Assembly (NCBI RefSeq): GCF_035046485.1
Contig: NC_085138.1
Coordinates: forward strand, 428,407,265-428,471,264
DNA: 64,000 nt
DNA from: Aedes albopictus
Lineage: Eukaryota > Arthropoda > Insecta > Diptera > Culicidae
Direction: 5' to 3'
Shown here: one piece after another, positions 52,540-62,325 of the stretch
How positions within the stretch are numbered: position 1 is the first letter of the stretch
How the letters are laid out: every line of letters starts with the position of its first letter
The notes under the pieces: model-generated
What the model saw: the letters and a program-made list of their open reading frames with translations, nothing else
The model's database searches: none
What the model was told of the DNA's origin: nothing
Made by a program: the position numbers and the translations under genes

Positions 52540-54945
52540 TGCAGAATGATAAAATTTTCATATTGAAACTTGTCGACGAGCTTCTTCAGAAATTCCCCTT
52601 GGGGTTTCTTCAGGGACTCTTTAGGACATTTCTCCAAGATTGCTGCAGAAATTCGTGCATGTATTCGTTAATGCAATGTTCATGTATGTCTCAAACATTT
52701 TTGAAGTACACGAATGCTATCAGAACTTTCTCCAGAAGTTTTTCTTTGGAATTTCGTTCAATGATTTCTTCAAAAGATGCCATTACAGGAGAATTTATGT
52801 TCCACTAAGATTCAGATAGTTCGGATTTTTTTTTCCAGAAACCCGTCGATGATCACGATTAGCGGAGTATGTGGTCTGATTCTCTGGCAATATTTTTCTA
52901 CAGATCGCTTAGCAATGACATTATTTTTTGCAGATGCATGCAACCTTCTCATTCGTCAGACTTTTCCTCAAAGGTTTCTAACAAACTTCTTTCAAGATTT
53001 CTTATGACTTTCTCATCGAGAATTGTAATATATTCGCGATATTTTTGGTAGATGCCTTTTACCTTCTTGGCATGTACTCAGCAGATGAAATTTCAAAATT
53101 TGTAGCAATTTTCATAAAAAGGTCATTGTAATGTTTCGGCAGATTACTACAATTAAAAAAAATCTGTAAAATATTCTAAAAAAATTCCTGAGAGAATTTC
53201 TGAAAACAAACAGGGATATTTTAAGAATACATTGATGTATTTCCTGACGAAACACCACGAGGAATAGCCGAAGAAACACTTGGAATCCACTGGTGGAATA
53301 CTTAACAAAACTTCTTGAGAAATTTTTGGAAAAAAAAAATCTTGGAGAAGTCCCCTAATAAAAATCCTGAACATTTTTGTTAAGAATTCCTTGAGGAATC
53401 CATAGAGAAATTACTAGAGAAAATCCTGGAGGAATTTCTGATGTAATCTCTGTGTGAATTTCTGCAGGAATACTTATGATAATATCTGGAAGAATCTGTA
53501 GAAAAAAAATCTGAAGGAAACTTTGGAGGATTATCTAAGACTTTCTTAAGAAATCCTTGGAGCAATTTCTGGAAAAGAAATGTCTATCTAAAGGAATGTA
53601 AAGAATTCTTAAACCCTTCTAAGATGTTACGCTAGGCGTACTACGATGGTATTGTACACGTTTAACGAGCCTGTCTGGGTCATATTGACCCCAATCAAGA
53701 TCCTACTAGGGTAATAATCTCTTTACAAAGCTACTGAGAAAATCTTGAAGGAATTCTGAATTTCTGCTTCATAATGTATCCGTGAATCATTTTCTGAAAA
53801 AAAAATCCATTGAGTGTTTTTGAGAAATATCATAGCAGATTTTCTAGATGATTGCTTTGAAAATTTTCTGGAGGAATCTATATGTAAAAAAAATCTGAAG
53901 AAATTCGTAGATATCTATAGATTTCTGAAGCAATCTACGCAAGCTTTTTTTAAATGAATACTTGAAGTATTTTCTAAAGGAATCTATGCAACATTTTTGG
54001 AAGATACTCGTACAAGACTGTTTTAAGGACTTCTTGGAGAAACTTTCGAAGGAAATTCTAAAGCCTAACGGAATCCCTAGGTTTTGTGAAATAATTTATG
54101 GCAGAATTTCTTTTGGATTTCCTGGTTGAAGTAAATCTACGAGGAGTTTCCAAAAGAGTTCCTGAAAGAATTTCTTTAAAAATCTCTGGGAGATTTTTTC
54201 AGCAACTCGTTAAAAATTTTTGAAATGAAGGATGGATTTCAGCAATGGTCATGAAAGAATTATAGATAAACTTATCCTTGAAGAAATTTGTAAAGAAAAT
54301 TTTGGAGGATAATCTACAAATATTTCTGAAGAAATGTTTAGTCAAACTTATAATGAAAGTCTCGGGAGATTTTCTGAACGACAATTGATTTTTGCCCGAA
54401 ATGACCTGAAAGTATCTTGTGGTGTTCTTTTACTTCAGAGCACTATAAATTGCAAGGAAAATGCTTACAAGTTAAAATAGTACATTTAACACAAAAGTAA
54501 AACTTGTGATAACTTTTTACACAACTCTTTGTAACACTTCTGCATGAATTGCAAGTACGATTTCTGGAGAAATTGGAAGTCGCTGTGAGAATATCTGGTG
54601 AAATCCTTGGAAGAATTTCCAAAGTTATCTCAGTACACATTTTTGAAGGAAATTATGGAACATTTTCTGAAATACTCTGAAATAGTTTCTAAAGCCATCG
54701 CTGAAAGAACGGATTTTTGGAGGAATTTCTGCTGAAATTTATGGATATTTTTTGAAAAAAAAAAAAACGGAGGAGTTTCGGAAGTAAATCAAGCAAGATG
54801 CTTTGGTAGAATTATTTTTGGGATTTGTAGAAAAGGAGGAATCCCTAAACAAATTCCTGAAGAAATTTTACAAATCAGTCCATGGAAGATTTATTTTACT
54901 TATACTCGAATTAATTTCCGAAATATTTTTTAAGAAAGACTTTTT
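52540..54945. repeat. Degenerate GGAATTTCTGAAG repeat tract
   Basis: Diverged units such as TTCTTGAGAAATTTTTGG, GAGGAATTTCTGATG and GGAAACTTTGGAGG in mixed orientation. A non-unit stretch with GTCTGGGTCATATTGACCCC lies at about 53640-53720. F/I/K-rich ORFs are low-complexity. Confidence 0.78.
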
Positions 54946-55134
54946 GAGGCTGTTCATAAACCACGCAAACCAATATTTGGCAATCTCAGAAACCCCCCCC
55001 CCCCCCTCTTCCATCGTATACGACTTTCGTTCATACAAACATTTTGAAATTTGTATGGATCGTAGACTTTGGCCAGAACCAACCCCCCCACCCCCCCCCC
55101 CCCCCCAAAGTCTACGGGGTTTATGAACGACCCC
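54946..55134. mobile_element. MITE with TTT duplication and poly-C core (Harbinger-like)
   Basis: Ends GAGGCTGTTCATAAACCACG and CGGGGTTTATGAACGACCCC are inverted with mismatches; TTT at 54943-54945 repeats at 55135-55137. Poly-C tracts lie at about 54992-55006 and 55085-55106. Internal ATACAAACATTTTGAAATTT spacer. Same class as 3461-3614 and 27560-27753. Confidence 0.82.
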
Positions 55135-55137
55135 TTT

Positions 55138-55835
55138 CTAAATAGATATTAGGTGGATTTCCAAGAGAGAAAATCTCCAACAGATTCACAGAATGAATGC
55201 CTAGAGAAACTTCTAATCCAGAGGAATTTCTGAAATAATCTCTGGGCGAAATTCATGCAAGATATCATGCAAAAAAATGTTGTGACACTTCTGGATGACC
55301 ACATGGAAAATTTTACTAAATAATCTGTATTTGATATAGGATGTTTTCTTCAGAGACCGTCGTAATGAATCTGAATATTCTTGATTCACTTTACTTTCAT
55401 TTAACTCCGCAGAATTGCAACAAAAGGCGACCGAGCAGATAGCGGTGCAAACCTACACTACTGGTACATAAATATCGTTCGGCAAATACAGCACAATCAA
55501 TAACCACGCTCTATTAAGTACTTGTCACGAATCTCTAAATTTCCGAGGGAACCCCTTGAGGAGTTTCATAAAGGATCCTTGAAGGAATTAGTGAAGCCAT
55601 TCGTAAAGGAAGACTAAAAGAATTCCAAAGTAAATCCGCAAGAACATTTTCAAATCCATCTCTGAATAAATTTCTGAACTTTTTTGTAGTTTTTGGGACA
55701 TTTATGCTAATCACGTTATTGTGTATATCCAATAATCAAAATATTGGCTTTTGAATCAAACTGCATATTTTTGGAGACAAAAGATTTCGATCGTAACAAG
55801 TTAGCGAGATAGCGTTTTATTGGTTATTTAGCGAG
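55138..55835. repeat. Degenerate repeats with an unassigned insert
   Basis: 55140-55320 and 55540-55690 carry GAATTTCTGAAATAATC-like diverged units; 55330-55530 does not and remains unassigned. Confidence 0.5.
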
Positions 55836-55847
55836 AACTACTTATAT

Positions 55848-56024
55848 GGAGCGGACCTGGTGTGATGGTTATAACACTTGACTATCACGCCGAGGACCTG
55901 GGATCGAATCCCACTCCCGACAAACTCGCAAAATGTGAGTTCTTCCTTCGGAAGGGAAGTGAAGCGTGGGTCCCGAGATGAACTAGCCTAGGCCTAAAAA
56001 TCTCGTTAATACAGATAAAAAAAA
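55848..56024 (+). mobile_element. tRNA-derived SINE, family A (Feilai-like), full length
   Basis: Starts GGAGCGGACCTGGTGTGATG (A-box region), contains GGGATCGAATCCCACTCCCG (B box), TTCCTTCGGAAGGGAAGTG and GAACTAGCCTAGGCC, and ends in an A-tail. The 12-bp duplication AACTACTTATAT occurs at 55836-55847 and 56025-56036, so both ends are exact. This layout matches the Feilai-type SINE known from Aedes; the name is from recognition, not a search. A second copy, inverted, is at 60181-60357. Confidence 0.92.
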
Positions 56025-56036
56025 AACTACTTATAT

Positions 56037-56399
56037 ATGCCATCAACTCTTAGCCTGCAACTCATGTTTTGATACATTTTGGTATACAATTTAAACTAAA
56101 ACTTTTGCTTTGATTTTATGAAAAATTGGATTCTCTAGGCATTTTGAAAAATGAAATGTCTACTAAATCGAGATTGGAGTCATAAACCGTCAGAAACATT
56201 ACAAAACCATTCGAAACCAACCTTCCTCCCTTTTCCATCCCCTGAAGATGGCTTAAAATTAACCAAAACCGTTGGAAGTTTAGGCAATCTTTGCTTTTGC
56301 TGCTGTCACCGTCTGCAAAAGCCGAAAGAATTGCCATATCCACTCCAGAAGTCTCCCCAGAAGTTATTGTCCTGGAATCCCTAGAAATTAAAAAAAATC
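56037..56399. other. Unassigned interval
   Basis: Paired overlapping ORFs on both strands (56116-56424) without a domain I know. Composition is ordinary. Confidence 0.35.
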
Positions 56400-58661
56400 C
56401 CCAAGGAATCTGCAAAGGTAGCACAAAGAATTTGTTTAAGGGATTCCTTCAGGTATTTCTTTAGAAATTTCTCCAGGAATTCTTTCAAGAATCCTGCCAG
56501 CTTTGTTTTGTGCAACTTCTAAAAAACTTTTGACAGAAATCCTTGGGGAAATGTCAGAGTCCCGAAGGAATTTCTTGAAGAATTCTTGGAGAATCCCTTG
56601 GAAGAATTCCCAAAGGAATCTCCATATAATATTTAAAGAAATTCGAAGAGGAATTTCTGAAGTGCACCAAGGAAGAACTTTTGAAGTAATCCCTCGCTGA
56701 AATTCCTGAAGAGATCTCTCAGCTTTTTTTCTTCTCGGGATATATTTGAAGGAATTTCGGACGGACTACGACGAGAAATTACTGACAGAATCATTGAAGA
56801 AATTTCAATAGAAATCTCCAGCCGTATTCCTGTAGAAATCTCTAGATGAATATCTGAATATATGCCAACGAAATTCATGAATAAATCCTTGGAGGAATTA
56901 CTGAAAAAAATGCTGAAGAAATTTCTGGAGAAATATCTGGTAAAAATCCTAGGGAAAACCTTGGTGAAATTCTTGAAAAAGTGTGCTAAAAATTTAAGAA
57001 AAAAAACCTGAAAAAATCTTTTCATAAAATTCTTGAAGGATTTTCTGAAAGTGCTGCTTTCAGCTTCAATTGAAGTCCATAGAAGGAAAAAAAACTTCAA
57101 AGGACTTCCTGTAAAAATGCGTAAGAATTATTTCTGAATAAATTCCTTAAATAATTTGTGGAGAAATTCTTAAAGTTTTCTTTAGAGGAAAATATAGAGA
57201 AATTTCCTAAGAAATTCTTTGAGAAACACCTGGGAAAAATTCTGAAAAAGTGTTTGCTTCAATTCTGGCAGGAATCTCAAAAGAAATTTTCATCTGAACC
57301 ACTGGAAGAAATCATGCAATTATCTGTGGAGGAATTCTTGCATGACATTTTAGATGAATTTCTGAAGAAATTCCCAGACACATTCCTGTCGAAATTTTCA
57401 ATGAAATACTAGTTCTTGAACAAATTTTTGGTGGACTTCTTGAAGAAATACCTTGCGAATTTCTGAAGGGATTTGGGGAAAATTTGCTGTAGAATTTAAA
57501 AACAATGGAAGAATTTATGAAAGAATCTTTGAAGAAATTTCTGAAGGAATCGCTGAAGAAAGTCCTCTATGGATTGGGGAAGTACAAGAAACATTTTCTA
57601 ATCGAATCCCAACCCAAGAAGAATTCCTAAAGTAATCCCTCACGGAGTTTCTTATGGAACCCATACCCATACATACAAAACAAACTTGAAGAATTCTCGG
57701 AAAATTTTCGGGGGAAATTCTTCAGAAAATATCTGCAGGAAGCCCTGGAAAACTTTCTTAAAGAATGCCTGGAAGAATTTGTGAAGGAGTTTGTGAAAGA
57801 TTTACGAAAAAAAAAATCCTTGGAGACATTTCTGGCTAAACCCTGAACGTTTGATTTTCTTTTTAAAAAATCGCTGAAAGTAACTCTAAAGGAGTCCTTG
57901 AGTGATTTCTATGTAGCAATGGGACAATTAAATATAGCAATTTCTTAGGAAAAGCATGGAAGCTTTTCCAGAAGAATTCTTAAAGAAATTTCATTACGAT
58001 CCTCTAGATGAATTTCTAAAGCAATCCATGAAAGATGTTCCAAAAGAAATTTCTGAAGAACTTTCTAAAGGAGTTCTTGGAGAAATTTCGGAAGGAATCC
58101 AAACAAGGGTTTTGTAAAGGAGTTTTTAAATTAATGCATAGGAAAATTTGGAGAAAATTTTAAAGGAAACTATGGATTTTCTAGAGAAATCCCTGAAAGA
58201 AAGAATTGAGATAGTAGTGGCCACTACCAGGGGACTCAATCTACGAGTCTTTTGGTGTGGGGGATAGTGGCGGGTAAGAGACGAACCAGCCAAGGGCTGA
58301 AAGTCTCTCTAATAAAGACAAATCAATCAATCAATAGTGGCGGGTATTTAATAGAAAAAAAATAAAAAAATCCTTAAAGATAAACCTTTGAGGCATTCCT
58401 GGCAGAATGTTTTAATGTTTTTAATTCACTAGAAGCTTTTCTGACGGAGTCGCTGTTTCAGATCAGTCATTCGAAGAATTTCTGAATGAGTCTTTCTCTC
58501 AAAGAATTTTTGAAGGATTTACTAAACGATTTCTAAAGAAATTTATGGAGGATTTATATCAACAATACATGCAGAATTTTCTAAAATAATGTTTTGAGAA
58601 ATTTCCTAGGGATGTCTAATGAAATAACTGAATTAATTGAATCCTTTACAACTGAAGAACT
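56400..58661. repeat. Degenerate GAATTCTTGAAGAAATTTC repeat tract
   Basis: Long run of diverged short units (GAAGAATTTCTGAAGGAAT-like). ORFs at 56633-57100 and 57158-57635 are E/K/F-rich low-complexity translations. A SINE-tail-like piece, CAAGGGCTGAAAGTCTCTC followed by AATCAATCAATCAAT, lies at 58292-58337 beside a duplicated ATAGTGGCGGGTA. Confidence 0.78.
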
Positions 58662-59956
58662 GGGTCTCCAGTTAGCCTAGTGCCGCATGCGGCCCTCGAC
58701 CAGGTTTTATGAGGCCCGCTAACTGATTTTGAAATGTATTGGAAAGTGGCCCACTCTAATGAAAATCAGAAATTTTACCATGTTTTAATTTTTCATATAA
58801 ATGAACTACTGAAATTTTGCCTCATCAAGAGTTCATCAAGAGTTTTTCAAAAGAGGTTCGATTTTTGAAAGTTTTACAAACTGTTAAAGACTGCTTTTTC
58901 GAATTTTGTTCCGTAAATATTCGAAACTGTTGTTAAGAATGGTGTGTTTCGCTTAAATAATGAGTTATTTATTTTTTTTTAAATAGGCTAAGTTTAGTCT
59001 TTCAGTCATGGATTTTGGACTTGTGGCGGCAGAATTCGTTATTAGTAATAAGTTTGATTTCACGAATATAAACTTGAAATGATTTCCATTTTGTTTTTAT
59101 CGGCGAAAAAAATCCTTGTATGTATTCGATATATTTTATGTTCAGCAAAAGGAAAGTGTTTCAGAAAAAAACCGAATTTTGGCCCACAATTTCTCTTAAA
59201 AGTGATGCCCATACTTTCGGAATTTCGCTAAGAACTTCAGAGATAGGTCAAGGTACTTTTTACTCCCCATGCAATGCTTTTGGGAATATCTCTTAAAATA
59301 TCTATTCTCGGCTACAAATACTTGTACACATTGCTCAGAAAATCATGTCTGTAGGTTGTTCTTCATTGGCTTTCTAAGAAATTACGCAAGAAAAACTTTA
59401 AAAAATCATCGAGGATTTCCACAACAGTATCTCCAGGTAGTTTTCGGAATTTCTTCCGAGATCCCTGAAATCCCTACAAATCATTCTGAAATTTCTCAAA
59501 CTTCGCGAGAACTTCCAAAAATCATCACAGTTACAAGATTGTTATTTTTTAAAACAAAGGGTTTAATTACTTTTCAGAAAATTCAGAAAAAGCTACAATA
59601 AGAAACTCCATTCGGAAATTTGTCAAAACTAAATCCAGGGGGTTTTCAAGAAATTCGTCCGTGTTCGTGTCTTGGACTTTCATAATTATGCACTTATAAT
59701 CTGCACGAAAAGTACGATGTAAGTTTATCCACAATATTCTTAAAGAGGTCCAGGACCGCTATTGCTAATTTTTCATATGACAACAAAGTACAAATTGATT
59801 TAGTGTTCAATCTGGAAAATTGTTGAAAATAAACTCTTGAATGACTTGCGGCCCGCAGTCTCTTTTCAAAATTCAATTATGGCCCGCGAAGACAGTAGGG
59901 CTGAGGATCACTGGCCTAGTGGATAAGGTTATAGATCGCCAATTCAGAGACGGTGG
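58662..59956 (+). mobile_element. SINE family B copy split by an insertion
   Basis: The 5' part GGGTCTCCAGTTAGCCTAGTG (58662-58682) and the next part GATAAGGTTATAGATCGCC plus CAGAGACGGTGG (59922-59956) join into the same order seen at 40373-40638 inverted. The intervening 1231 bp is a hAT-like element. The SINE body downstream of the B-box start is missing. Confidence 0.85.
58683..59913. mobile_element. hAT-like non-autonomous element inside a SINE
   Basis: Flanked by the 8-bp duplication GCCTAGTG (58675-58682 and 59914-59921). The right end, read inward, is CAGTGATCCTCAGCCCTACT followed by CGCGGGCC and CTGCGGGCCGC. The left begins CCGCATGCGGCCCTCGACC, the GCGGCCC-type subterminal sequence common in hAT elements, but it lacks the CAGTG tip. 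The interior includes degenerate repeats and one 110-codon ORF (59269-59601) with no transposase motif. Confidence 0.8.
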
Positions 59957-60180
59957 CTAAATGAATATTTGATTGATTTTTTTTTCTTGAAAGCCCGTTC
60001 ACTGGGGCAGAACGTTGTTTTGGACCCAACATAGAGGTTTGATGTCTAGTGTGTCTAGTGTGTCTAGTTTCTCTGAAACCTATTAACAATTTTCTTTTTT
60101 CTTAAGGTGAAACCATAATTGCGCCACAAAAGTTACGGTCATTATGATTCATAAATTCCAAGTCTTAAAGAATGACGATT
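59957..60180. other. Unassigned interval
   Basis: Contains a TGTCTAGTG tandem (about 60043-60068). Nothing else is recognisable. Confidence 0.4.
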
Positions 60181-60357
60181 CTTTTTTTATCTGTAATAAC
60201 GAGATTTTTAGCCCTAGGCTAGTTCATTTCGAGAACCACTCTTGACTTCCCTTCCGAAAGAAGAACTCACATATTGTGAGTTTGTCGGGAGTGGGATTCG
60301 ATCTCAGGTCCTCGGTGTGACAGTCACGGACATTAACCACCATACCAGGTCCGCTCC
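60181..60357 (-). mobile_element. tRNA-derived SINE, family A, inverted copy
   Basis: Minus strand starts GGAGCGGACCTGGTATGGTG, has a B-box region around GGTCCTGAGATCGAATCCC and TTCTTTCGGAAGGGAAGTC, and ends with an A-tail (T-run at 60182-60188). Diverged from the copy at 55848. Confidence 0.9.
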
Positions 60358-60778
60358 GATGATATCTTTATCAATTGTTAAGAAGACTAAGAGCTTTGCC
60401 ATGGAAAACAATTTAGTTCGAAAATCACCCAGTAGTGCGTGGCGCTAGTGTTCTTTGGAGCTTCTAGTTTAGCCAAAACGTGATATATCTCGAGGTCTTG
60501 ACCATTTAGATGGATACTTTCATGGGCAGAGTTACTAAGAAGACTACTTCACATAGAAAATAATTAAGTTTGAGAATCATCCACTGCGTGGCGCTAGTGT
60601 TTTCAGCAGCTTCTAGTTTAGTCTAAACGTGATGTATCTCTCGTTCTGGACCACTTAGAAGGATACTGTCTTCGTCAATGTTGCTGAGAACACGAACAGA
60701 TTTTACATAGAAAACGAAGAAAAGAGCTGGTTACTCAGTGAGTAATTTGGAGTAGTTTCTATAACACCACTGCACTAC
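60358..60778. repeat. Tandemly similar AT-rich segments
   Basis: Two related segments of about 130 bp: GTGGCGCTAGTGTTCTTTGGAG...AACGTGATATATCTCGAGGTC (60438-) and GTGGCGCTAGTGTTTTCAGCAG...AACGTGATGTATCTCTCGTTC (60589-). Each carries a CTTCTAGTTTAG word, so this is a diverged tandem duplication. Confidence 0.65.
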
Positions 60779-60837
60779 TACCTGGAATCGAACCCGTCAC
60801 CCCCAGCTTGGTCATACCTTTACAGCTATATGGGCAC
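60779..60837 (-). mobile_element. tRNA-like SINE fragment
   Basis: Reverse complement holds GGGTGACGGGTTCGATTCC (B box) after CCAAGCTGG, similar to 14458-14513. Only one end of the unit is preserved. Confidence 0.6.
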
Positions 60838-60898
60838 TCCCAAGCATAGATGTATCTGTCTATAGCTATATGACTCCATTATGAGTATATTATAAATA

Positions 60899-61269
60899 CA
60901 GTGTATCAAACAATTGTCCGTACATCATATTTTTGAAGTGAATATAAAACCTCAAACGAAGCTGCATATGAAAGCCTTAGGTATAAGCTGTATCACAGAA
61001 AAAATTGTAAAAGTTTCATCCAGTACATACTGAGAAATAATGTTTTAAAAATGTGTTCAAAAATTTTATAAGTTTTACTAAAAGTTCTATAACTTTCAGA
61101 AAACTTATTCGATCTCGCTCAAAATTTTATCAATTGAGCTTTGATATATGGTGTCTGATTGATCAAAATTTTAGCGTATTTGATTGTTGTATAAAAAAAG
61201 TTATGATCAATTGAATGAAATTTTATTCTGACCAAAAAATTGCTGTGCTGACAATTGTTTGATACACTG
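60899..61269. mobile_element. 371-bp TIR element with TA duplication (Tc1/mariner-like MITE)
   Basis: Perfect 20-bp ends CAGTGTATCAAACAATTGTC and GACAATTGTTTGATACACTG, flanked by TA at 60897-60898 and 61270-61271. CAGTGTATCAAACAATTGT is typical of Tc1-like ends. The interior is AT-rich and has no ORF, so it depends on a transposase elsewhere. Confidence 0.92.
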
Positions 61270-61271
61270 TA

Positions 61272-62084
61272 TAATCGTATGTGTATTCAAGCAAATTTAG
61301 GACAACTCTTAACAGTCTCATAAGATACCCCCACCTACCCCCGCCTTTACATTTTATTCTCTTCTTAACCAAAAGCCTCCTTCCTTACCTTAAGTCCACT
61401 AACTGCTCTGAAGATAATCACATAAGTATTGAAACTTTAATGGATGTACTTAAATAGAGTCTACTGAAAACGATGCCACTCGAAGTCTCAGCTGTCTTTA
61501 ACAACGTTATGCAAACATTCAAACAAACATCGTCATCGCTCGATAAACCAGCAACTAAGCAGACAGACAACCACTGCTCAAAAGTCACGTGCATCTAATT
61601 CAAGTTCCATTATTGTCGCAGCAAAAGCGATGCTTCCGGCTTGATTTTCCTTCTTCTTCCGAACGGAACGGAACCAACGGAATTATTTGTATTTGCTTAT
61701 TCCGAACCCGAGAAAGCAAAAAAAAACTCTTGCAAGCCGATATCGCCCACCACCCTTGGAAATGATTGCGAAGAAAAGTGAAAGAAAAATATTTGCTCGT
61801 TTACGTTCCTTCCTACTCCTCGTCCTTAGTTCCTGCAGCCTTTTCTTGGTTCAAAGTCGAAGGAAGAAACGAACGATTGAACGAAAAGCTCCTCTCAATT
61901 TGGGTAAAGTCAAAAGCCGGGACACTGTAATCGTGCTTAATGGTGCTTGAAGTTCGGGTGCATGTTTGATTCCCGGGATGAGATGATTTTGGTTTCTTTA
62001 ATGCGTCCAGCGAGCTTCGATCATTGGGAACTGATTTATTGACGCTGATATAATTCCTCTGGAATAGTATGAACAACGATCTAT
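61272..62084. other. Unassigned, non-repetitive-looking interval
   Basis: Mixed composition. Opposing ORFs at 61687-62076 have no recognisable domain. No repeat or element ends are visible. Confidence 0.35.
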
Positions 62085-62325
62085 CTTCTACTTCTTCTTA
62101 GTAGCTCGACGTTCGCATTGGAACTTGGCCTGCCTCTCTTCAACTTAGTGTTCTTAGAGCACTTATTAATTGAAGGGCTTTCCTTGCCTTCCATTGCATG
62201 AACGTGTATATTGTGTAGCATGTACGATTGGAATTGAGAACATTTTCCCGACCGGAACGGGAATCGAACCCGCCGTCTCCGGATTGGCGATACTTAGCCT
62301 TAACTAGTAGGCTAACTGGAGACTC
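62085..62325 (-). mobile_element. tRNA-derived SINE, family B, inverted copy
   Basis: Minus strand starts GAGTCTCCAGTTAGCCTACT, has GGCGGGTTCGATTCCCGTTC (B box) and AAGTTCCAATGCGAACGTCG, and ends in a GAA-rich tail at 62085-62100. Clear match to 40373-40638. Confidence 0.9.

Noticed and set aside
56633..57635. Glu/Lys/Phe-rich ORFs suggesting coiled-coil proteins
   Set aside because: Translations of the GAATTTCTGAAGAA repeat; diverged and without a start context or neighbour support.
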